Positions 56,712 through 64,000 of a stretch of DNA of 64,000 nt are shown here, one piece after another. The stretch spans positions 13,194,519 to 13,258,518 of the forward strand of contig OX123193.2 in the NCBI GenBank assembly GCA_944739405.2. Direction: 5' to 3'. The position numbers were made by a program, and so were the translations under genes. Positions within the stretch are counted from its first letter, which is position 1. The number at the start of each line of letters is the position of its first letter. The DNA is from Euclidia mi (taxonomy: Eukaryota; Arthropoda; Insecta; Lepidoptera; Erebidae). Under the pieces are notes generated by a model, which was not told the DNA's origin, did not search any database, and worked only from the letters and a program-made list of their open reading frames with translations.

Positions 56712-57155
56712 CATCATGCACTGTTCTCCTAGAATGCAGGTCTTACTTTATGAGTAGTATTCACTGTATTTGTATTTTAGCATAGTTTTTAGTATAACGA
56801 TATTATGAAATATATGACATTCTATCTCGTATAGTTTATAGGTATATATTTATATATAATAATGTATGTACATAATATGTGTATGGTCTATATATATATG
56901 GTCGTATAATATTTATACATTTATGTATATTCAGTATGTATATTAGTTGATATTATTTTATTTATTAACTACACCATCGCCACACTTGATTGCTTACATA
57001 CCATTTCTGTCCATCCAAAGGTTGCCTGGAAGAGATCGCTTTTAGCGATAAGGCCGCCATTTGTACATGCTGTAGTATAAGCCAATTAAAAAAATGTGTA
57101 CTTTTCAATATTATTTGGTGTACAATAAAGAGTATATCTATCTATCTATCTATCT
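56712..57155 (+). other. LINE 3' UTR and TATC tail
   Basis: AT-rich; hairpin block at 57030-57048; AATAAA at 57124; ends in about four TATC units. A short tetranucleotide tail instead of poly-A is usual for CR1-type elements. Confidence 0.7.
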
Positions 57156-57158
57156 GGT

Positions 57159-57230
57159 CGCAGAGGTACATGCACATTATGAACTTTGGGTAAACCGTAT
57201 ATTTTGGATGGTTGCACTATTTGAGGTTTG
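57159..57230 (-). pseudogene. Penelope RT N-terminal piece
   Basis: The minus strand reads KPQIVQPSKIYGLPKVH and then PLRP: the P-x-x-IYGLPKxHK...PLRP block near the start of Penelope RT. It continues at 52341 across the LINE. A TGA lies just upstream (57228 region). Confidence 0.8.
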
Positions 57231-58289
57231 TATCACCGTGCAATATTTACATTGACATATTTTTAAGAAGAAAGTAAGAAAAATAGGTAACACAAAGAAG
57301 AAACGATGGACGTATTACGAAAGTTTTTGTTCATTTCCAAACTTTTTTATTACCTGGATAACATTGTGATAAGGACGCTAAAATGATTTTTGACCAAACA
57401 GATTGTGTTACATAAACTTTTAAGTTTGAAAAAAAAAATTAGGGACTTGATAAGTTTGTAGGTGTGTTAATCGGTTCAATCCTTTTGAATTTCTGTTTTA
57501 TCATGCCATTTGCCTGTTTTAAGGTTTATGGGAAAACATTCGATAGAAGCTACATGTACGTAGCGCAGGAAACGTAAGGTGATTGATGTATCAGGAGAAG
57601 ATTGTAGCAGACAAAATATCTAAGAACGAAGAAAGAGAATTTATTAAAATTAGTTAGGTAAACTACACATCTAAAGAAACTTACCATCATCATCGTCTTA
57701 GCGTTATCCCAGTTGTATTCAAGACTCTTTCGCATTAGAGCAATGGGTTTTTAAGTATATAGATTTATCATATTTATTAGTATCGGACAACAAAAAAGTG
57801 CGGCTAATATATTACTACAATATCACATCGAATCAATTTTCCGTCACAAACAGCGAAAAGCTAAGGGAATATTGTGAAATCGCAGACAGAGACTGTACAC
57901 ACTATTGTATCTACATACATGCATAGGAGGTAACCGGATTGCTCGGCGTTGTTCACTTCCCTCTCTCCAGGGAGATTACCGATCCATTCTACTTCCAGTT
58001 GAGAACGGTTTCTAGGGTACTTAGAGGACCATGTTTACACTTAAGGCACTTCACATATAGTATCCATAAGCTTTTACGTTGTGACTTTCGGCAGTAGTGT
58101 TTCCGTAATTTAGTCAGGGAATACTAAAGTAGGTACGTGATTCTTCGTTTACACACATAGAAAGGGATTCGAAGATCTTCTTTATCAACTTTCTTTTGGT
58201 TGTATAAATTGAGGTTCACAAAAATGTTCTTCATAATCTTGTTGCCAGTTGAGGTGCGACTTCGTAGCCGGCCACAGGCTGCAACGGCG
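57231..58289. other. No gene recognised
   Basis: AT-rich with short frames; no domain seen. Confidence 0.4.
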
Positions 58290-59020
58290 AACCTTAGAAT
58301 ATAGAAAATACATAGAAACCGCGCTACAAAGGCGGTTAAACCCAATATATTTACTTCACTTTGACTTATGATTTTTTTCTAATGGAAGAAAAAGATCAAT
58401 AAACAAATAAGGTGTGTCAAATCTTCGTAGTTTGTCACTAATTTTAAATTTACTAGTGATGGGCCTACTCAGAATGAATATCGATAAAATATCGATTATG
58501 TTTACAATAAATCCTTAGATTTGGTTAACTTAAAATCAATTCCGTGTGGTGACGGATTAAGAATACGGAATGTCACCACGCCATATCATCCCATGGGTGT
58601 CGTAAGAGTCAACAGAGGGAGAATATTATGCAGAGAACAGCACTGTAAGAGAAGGAAAACTTGAAACAAACCCTATACCAACCCGTTTGGCCAGCGTGGT
58701 ATGGTAGGCCAATTCCTCCTTTCAAAGGAGAGGCCTAGTCCAGCAGTGGACTGTTAAAGGCTGATGATGAGAATCAATTTCAGTAGAATGTTGATAAATA
58801 CTCGATATCGATCAATAAGTTTGAATGTAGGAACAGACACTTGTGTGATTTATTAAAACTATTCAAATTAAGATCGGTACTTTATTATTTAGAAACGTAG
58901 TTTGTTTAAGTACTTACTCTTACTCTAGAAATAATTCATAAGTCGAACTGAAGTAAATTTATTGTGGGTAAAACTGCTGTTGTAGTGCGGTTTCTATATT
59001 TTTTCTCTATTCTAAGGATT
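58290..59020. repeat. Inverted repeat pair (~54 bp arms) around a retroposon
   Basis: Arms 58290-58343 and 58966-59020 match in reverse with a few changes (TGCGGTTTCTAT/ATAGAAACCGCG core). They enclose the short retroposon at 58542. It may be a degraded fold-back element. Confidence 0.6.
58542..58771 (+). mobile_element. Short retroposon (~230 bp), copy 2, with 8-bp TSD
   Basis: Flanked by AATCAATT (58534-58541 and 58772-58779). Same start (CCGTGTGGTGACGG) and same end (GGCTGATGATG) as 24294-24528. The body includes CCCTATACCAACCCGTTTGG and GGAGAGGCCTAGTCCAG. Confidence 0.8.
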
Positions 59021-59754
59021 ACAGTGTTCGCTAAAGATCGTAAAAATGTTCGTAGCAGTGTTCGGCTCTGTTCGTTTTTCGGTTTTTGTTCGTTCGAACA
59101 AAAAACGGCGAACGCTCGCTGTTCTGTTACAAGTGATTGCTCAGGTGTATCACCATTAGCGCGAAAATATACGAAGTAAAATACCTAAATAGTAAATTTG
59201 CCATCAGATGGAGAACATGACATCAGACCCTGCAAGAACCCGTCTGGCCAGTGTGATATTGATATTGTTAGCTCAGTCCTTGTATTGACTGACGGAGCTA
59301 CTATCTGTGGCGCAAGTTAAGATTTATTCCAGAAGTGGACTGCGAAAGAGACGTCTGATTTAATTACAGAAGGAGTATAGAAACTATTCAAGATGTTTGA
59401 CGAGTATACGAGGTAAGCTTTTCTAGTAAGTATTTGGTCGGTAGTAAAAAAACAGAAAGCATCCTCGTAATTTAAAGAAAAAAGTACCTTAAAGTTTTCA
59501 GGGTAAACTAACAATAGCGATAGAAGATAGTAAAAGTTAGATGGTTAAGTAATGTAGAAGTGGCCATACACAAAACTTAGTAGGCACCACATTTTAACAG
59601 TATTACCAACTACGGCTTCGAAGAAAGTTGATGAAACTTGCTATAGGTAAAACGTTTTTCACATCAGAACTCGTTTTACTAGAAAATTAAACTGCTGGTG
59701 CTATATTTGTTTTTATCGTAATATCGTATTGTATTAATTTTTATTGTATCGTAA
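59021..59754. other. Mostly featureless; diverged retroposon remnant near 59230
   Basis: 59230-59345 resembles the short retroposon (AACCCGTCTGGCCAGTGTGA, CCAGAAGTGGACTG). Otherwise nothing. Confidence 0.4.
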
Positions 59755-59960
59755 GCTGACTCCCTGGTCTAGGCGATAGTGTATGCGTCTACTTACGAAG
59801 AATTCGGCAAATCTTAGCAGCAGCACGGAGTCTGGCAAAGCGCCCGGTAACGGGATTCGCTCGTCCGTATTACGTGGAACCCACAAATTAAAACATGCCG
59901 AATTGTGGGTGTAATATCACACCTCTGCCTAAAACTTCGGGGTACAGGCATGAGCCTATA
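59755..59960 (+). mobile_element. tRNA-derived SINE, plus orientation
   Basis: Head CTGACTCCCTGGTCTAGGCG with an altered A-box, no good B-box. The body matches the 5555-5810 family (CGCCCGGTAACGGGATTCGC, TATTACGTGGAACCCACAAA, ACTTCGGGGTACAGGCATGA). Confidence 0.7.
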
Positions 59961-62900
59961 AAAAACGCAAAATAATGTACCATCGTGTCAGATGTGACAG
60001 CAAAATAACACCAACAAACTCTTTCCTTTACCTCACCGGCGGCGATTGAAACCCCGGAAGTATACACCTCTAAGTCAAACGGCGAACTTAATGAATCGGA
60101 CAGTTACGGCGAGTGCCGACGAGAGATGTCGGCGGCTTCAGAACTCACCGCATAGCTCAAACTTAGCGCTAATTAACAGTACCATGTTTTCTAGACACTG
60201 GTTTTAACGGTCTACCACTTAATTTTAGAAATTTAGTTTTTGTTTGTGATCGCAATTTTTAACAACTTTTCAAAACAACTAAACTACGAAACTGCCATGC
60301 ATTTTACAGTATACTCATGGTTTACTGATGTCTAAGATGCTTTGCAGTATGAAGTTATCGGTCGCTTTCTGACAATGTTTTAAAGGTGTAATAACGAAGA
60401 TGGTTTTCCAAATGTTGCTTTTCCCATTTATGAAACCAGTCACTGGTCTCAGCATAGGTTTATTTTTGTTGTTGTAGTAAACTAGTATATTCAACAAGAT
60501 AAATGTATATGGGCTGGCAGTAAATTGTATCTGATGTTTTCTGTAAGTAGTAGCATATTCAAAATCAAGCAGATATTCGGATATCTTTCAGTGTTGATGA
60601 AAATACCTATTTTAATGTGTAGGTACTACCTACCTTCCTATCGCGTCACGAAGAACATTATTTTTGACAATAACTGCTGAATCTGATGAATGTTCAATTA
60701 CACAAAGGACTTAAATTATAAGACGAGAACGGCTTCCGTCCTGTGATTTAAGTTATATCCGTAGTTTAAATGACATTTCTTTTTACTACCAATTTGATTT
60801 TCAAATTACTAGCATATTTTGTCACAAACTTGAACAAAACTTAATCATTATATTAGTGAAATTTATACCTAAACTTTGACCTTTGGATTATCGCTGTTTA
60901 TGTTATCAGATTCTATGGTGGACGTTAAGAAATATCAGCCCAACCGATTTCTGCTGGCAAGTTCTACACAGTTGTTATTTAAACCTCAATCGCTATGTAA
61001 ATCATTGAAAATTTGAATCTTTCTCAAATTACTTTACTGACTTTTAATATGTTCAATGGAAATATAAATCAGAATTTCAGATGGTGTCATTCATTCTAAA
61101 ATTTTATTTAGAGTCCAAAATTCTACAAATTGAAATTTATTCACAGTTGGTACAATATAAATAATTTCAAAGTGCGAAGATCTGCAATCGGATAAACGAA
61201 TAAGTTTCGATTTGAGTCGCTGGTTATTTGTTAATTTCCACCTTGAGGAAAGTGGCTGTCATCGGATTATTCATCGTTTAATGTATTTACTGTTAGGTCT
61301 CTTATCTAGGTTAGTTTAAATGGGACGTAATAAAATGAATTTGCTGTATTGTATTAATATTTAAAGTAACGTGCTCCATGCCGGTCTCTTCGCTCGCCTA
61401 CGAGCTGTGTGTCTTAAACAACAAATAATAAAACGGGTCAAATGTATGTCGGCTCACGCACAGTACTGGTCCCTCAGTAGCCTTTATTAGGACTCAAGCG
61501 CATTATTCACTGTATCGAAATGAAAAATGTATTGAGTAAATAATTTAATACGTTACATAATATGTATCATCTCCCTCCCCCGCATCCTCTAATTCTATGA
61601 ATTCTATGGTTTAGTTGCTAGGTGATGGATCAAAGCAACTATTAATAAACAAGATGCCGTTATTATAAACAGATTTGCAAATCAAACATTTTATTTCTCC
61701 GGGTGCTGAAACTGTAAAGCCATTACTACATTGCCTTTGTGGGATAAAAAAATCATATCACAATTAGCCATAAACATACTATAGAAATTTTATTCATATG
61801 AAGCAAAAAAACCCTCGAAATCATGATCATCTCACATAAAACTAGCGACACATTTATAATCACCAAAGAGGAAATCAAAACAGCTATCTAAAAATACCTC
61901 ACATAGATTAAGTTTCGTGCAAAATTTATTCATAATACTTCTACTCTCACTCCCTCTGCGCTATAATGTTGTTCTCAACAGCCTGTAGTCCAGTTTGATA
62001 CACCTAATTGAAGAGCCCACTAAACAACTTTACTAATTTGAATATCAAAGTGATTAATGGAAGACATAATTACATTAATTCGACTAACGAAGTAGCGTGG
62101 GCAGAATATTACTCAGTATCAATATAACAACAATTATTTGTCGTTAATTGTGTAATAGTTGTTCTTTGTTTAGTTAAACAATTTGCAGACGGAATACAAA
62201 TAAGAGCTTATGAAGCCAATTTTGGAGGGAACGAGCGATATCCGTTACACAGTAATGTCACAGTATATAAAGACATACAGTAGTTTGACGCCTTTGATCT
62301 CGAAGAAAAAGCCGACAACGTCTAGACAAGGGTAAGGAGGCTAGGGCTGCCACGTTTAAACAATACCTACTTATTCAAACACCGTCTATTTATTTTAGAA
62401 AAATATAACAATTGCTACGCTACATGAATATTATAGTGTAAATCACTTATTTATTATATGAAAATAATTAACGATAAATAATTATTATAAAACAGTTTGC
62501 ATTTAGTTTGCACTTGCGGTGACAGCTTTGCATACAAAGTGTCAGTCAGCACCTATTTCATACCGCAAGTGTCGTAGGAGGCGGTTAAGGATATGAAGCA
62601 TTTTTTCAGATATACCTAATAGGTGGTTATCGTACAAACCTAGTTAAAATAAAGCGATTGATATAGCGGTCGTTTAATGGATGGGCAACCATGGGATCAG
62701 CTTGCAGAGCCTATGTTATCGATATTAAGTATTTTGAAGATCTATTTTCGAGCAAACTACGTTAAGGTAAAGCAATAGACATCAAGGTAATTTTATGGAT
62801 GGGTGACCGGGCTATAAGATTACTGAGAACATGTGTGAGGTTTGTAAACGGGGGCCAAAAATATGGTTATTCTTTAGCTAGGACGCGCCGTTACCAACAT

Positions 62901-63074
62901 ACATATTCATATTTGATAGGTACACTTACCTAATACGAAGGTACTAGGTTAGGTACTTATTGCATGAAATTAAAATCACGCTTGAATCGAATATTACCTT
63001 ACAACGCTTATTTTCTTACTTCTGCCACATGGCATGTTTACGTACAGTAATTACTACTTTATTCTGTGACAAGA
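59961..63074. other. Longest featureless stretch
   Basis: About 3.1 kb of AT-rich sequence with no frame above 60 codons and no element end I can name. A weak tandem-like pattern (GATGGGCAACCATGGGAT at 62679; GGATGGGTGACCGGGCTA at 62795) suggests a diverged ~115-bp duplication. Confidence 0.45.
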
Positions 63075-63273
63075 GGATGCCCGCGGTTACACCCGCGTTA
63101 AGGCTACTGCTCCGCTCCCGTCGCTCATAGCGTGATGTTATGTAACTTATAGCCTTCCTCGATAAATGTGCTATCTAACACTGAAAGAATTTTTCAAATC
63201 AGACCAGTAGTTACTGAGATTAGCGCTTTCTAACAAACAAACAAACTATTCAGTTTTATATATTAGTATTAGA
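63075..63273 (-). mobile_element. Helitron-like 5' part
   Basis: The minus strand starts TCTAATACTAATATATAAAA (from 63273), then TTTGTTTGTTTGTTAGAAAG and GCGCTAATCTCAGTAACTAC, ending at CGCGGGC (63080) without the CTAG tip. Related to the 24745 end. Confidence 0.65.
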
Positions 63274-64000
63274 TTTGGCCAGACATGAGATATTGTAAAA
63301 AGTTAGTAGATTAGTGGGTACGTGCACATTATTTTAAGTGGATACAGGTATATACATACGTTTCAAAATAATATAAATAATTAAAATTAATGAAATTTTA
63401 ATTTTTTTGTGTAAGTAAATTGATGAAATCGCAGATTTTTTAAATGCTTATTTTTTAAATCTTTAAATGAAGCATGAAGAATTGCAATGTCTCACAGCAC
63501 AAGTCGTATGTACCATCTTAATAAATATTCATAAGCAAATAAATAAGTAACGAACAAAAAACAAGCACGCGCCAGCCCCCAAAAACATGTACCTAGTTAG
63601 GAACTAAAGTGATATACGTAACTAGGTACCGCTCTTCCCGCGTCTCACCTCTTGCCCCCCGCACGATTGACCCGTCTAGACGCGTTCGTCGAACGACTGT
63701 ATGGATTATTTGACTGTGGTAATGTAATGGATGTTGAGCCCACACTCTTTAGAAGTGTTACTAAGTATAAGTCGGTTCATAAATCTAGATGGATCTAGAG
63801 TAGCGGCCACCGTCCATGAAACGACAATCGAGATAAGATCGAAAGAAGCGATGGGATATGGGCGGCTTTAGATTGATTCGTGTGAAGAACCTTGGGGGAG
63901 GATTTTGTCAAGCAGGGGACGTCTCCAGGCTATGGCTAAAAGAAGAATCTCCAAAAAACTTGTTGACATGAATATACAATTAAATCTTGTAAAAATAATT
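63274..64000. other. No gene recognised
   Basis: AT-rich to 63560, then mixed; no domain or element end. Confidence 0.4.

Larger units (their letters stand above)
52342..57155 (+). mobile_element. LINE (CR1/Jockey group), 5'-complete, inserted in Penelope
   Basis: 4,814 bp. The left junction lies between GGT (52339-52341) and the element; the right one after a TATC repeat (57137-57155) and GGT (57156-57158). Removing it rejoins the Penelope RT frame across PLRP|TIILSQ, so both junctions are exact. ORF1 at 52502, ORF2 at 53782, 3' UTR from 56712. The 3' UTR contains GAGATCGCTTTTAGCGATAAG, a hairpin block I recognise from insect CR1-type tails, and ends AATAAAGAG(TATC)n. Confidence 0.9.
50760..57230 (-). 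mobile_element. Penelope-like element, split by a LINE
   Basis: The minus-strand pieces read in order: 57230-57159 (RT N-terminal piece), then 52341-50805 (rest of RT and GIY-YIG endonuclease), with a 4.8-kb LINE between. Telomere-type PLE RT plus a C-terminal GIY-YIG defines Penelope. The 3' part contains the palindrome-like GGCTGAAGCAAGTCAGCC and AACGTTGGCAAAAACCGAGG typical of PLE ends. The 5' side is truncated near 57230. Confidence 0.85.

Noticed and set aside
58124..59179. Paired frames starting MGLTAFVARFL and MGKTAVVVRFL
   Set aside because: They lie on opposite strands in the two arms of an inverted repeat; the likeness comes from the repeat, not from a gene family.
1..64000. CRISPR array or bacterial operon
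   Set aside because: No regular spacer-repeat pattern, no ribosome binding sites or operons. Content is that of an insect genome.

Overview
The window reads as one intergenic or heterochromatin-like stretch of an insect genome, almost certainly a moth or butterfly (Lepidoptera). It is AT-rich and dense in repeats. It carries repeat types typical of lepidopterans: tRNA-derived SINEs with a CCCCGAAGGGG-type 3' part, non-autonomous Helitrons that start TC and end CTAG between A and T, MITEs with CCGACTTC or GGTTCCGTAG ends, and RTE-type 3' tails ending in GATGATG. I see no host gene with a convincing exon structure. Every substantial reading frame belongs to a mobile element. The lepidopteran call is inferred from these repeat signatures.

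Layout, left to right. 0-5 kb: a heat-shock-type promoter (five contiguous heat-shock units, TATA, initiator) with no hsp gene behind it, a gypsy integrase tail, an 18-bp minisatellite and an RT-associated C-terminal domain. 5.3-6.8 kb: a TTAA-flanked piggyBac-like element with a partial exon and a nested SINE. 7.6-9.9 kb: a LINE tail, the C-terminus of a P-element/THAP9-type transposase and a 103-bp direct repeat pair. 11.6-16.4 kb: a nearly complete two-ORF LINE on the minus strand. 18-35 kb: layered Helitrons, MITEs and fold-back elements, a TTAA-bounded 3.6-kb element and a 2.6-kb TIR-bounded element with an RTE RT remnant inside. 35.65-36.28 kb: a 598-bp retroposon with perfect target-site duplications, a poly-A tail and a sequence that folds as an HDV-like ribozyme at its exact 5' end. 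36.3-39.4 kb: a TIR-bounded element with nested LINE and SINE pieces. 39.8-42.8 kb: MITEs and SINE pieces. 43.3-50.3 kb: a very young gypsy-type LTR retrotransposon (minus) with 387-bp LTRs, a 4-bp TSD and an A AAA AAC -1 frameshift site between gag and pol. 50.8-57.2 kb: a Penelope-like element (minus) whose RT is split by a 4.8-kb LINE (plus). 57-64 kb: short repeats, a second copy of a TSD-flanked 230-bp retroposon, a SINE and a Helitron end.

The elements do not form a pathway; they record successive insertions. Nesting gives relative ages: Helitron before short retroposon, Penelope before LINE. The near-identical LTRs make the gypsy copy one of the youngest events. Most coding elements carry a few clear lesions (frameshifts, in-frame stops), so none looks autonomous as it stands.

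Best candidates for something not routinely described: the ribozyme-headed, hairpin-rich retroposon at 35.67 kb; the orphan heat-shock promoter at 0.44 kb; the recurring perfect palindromes with 4-nt spacers; and the short retroposon with a fixed 5' end and no visible tRNA promoter.
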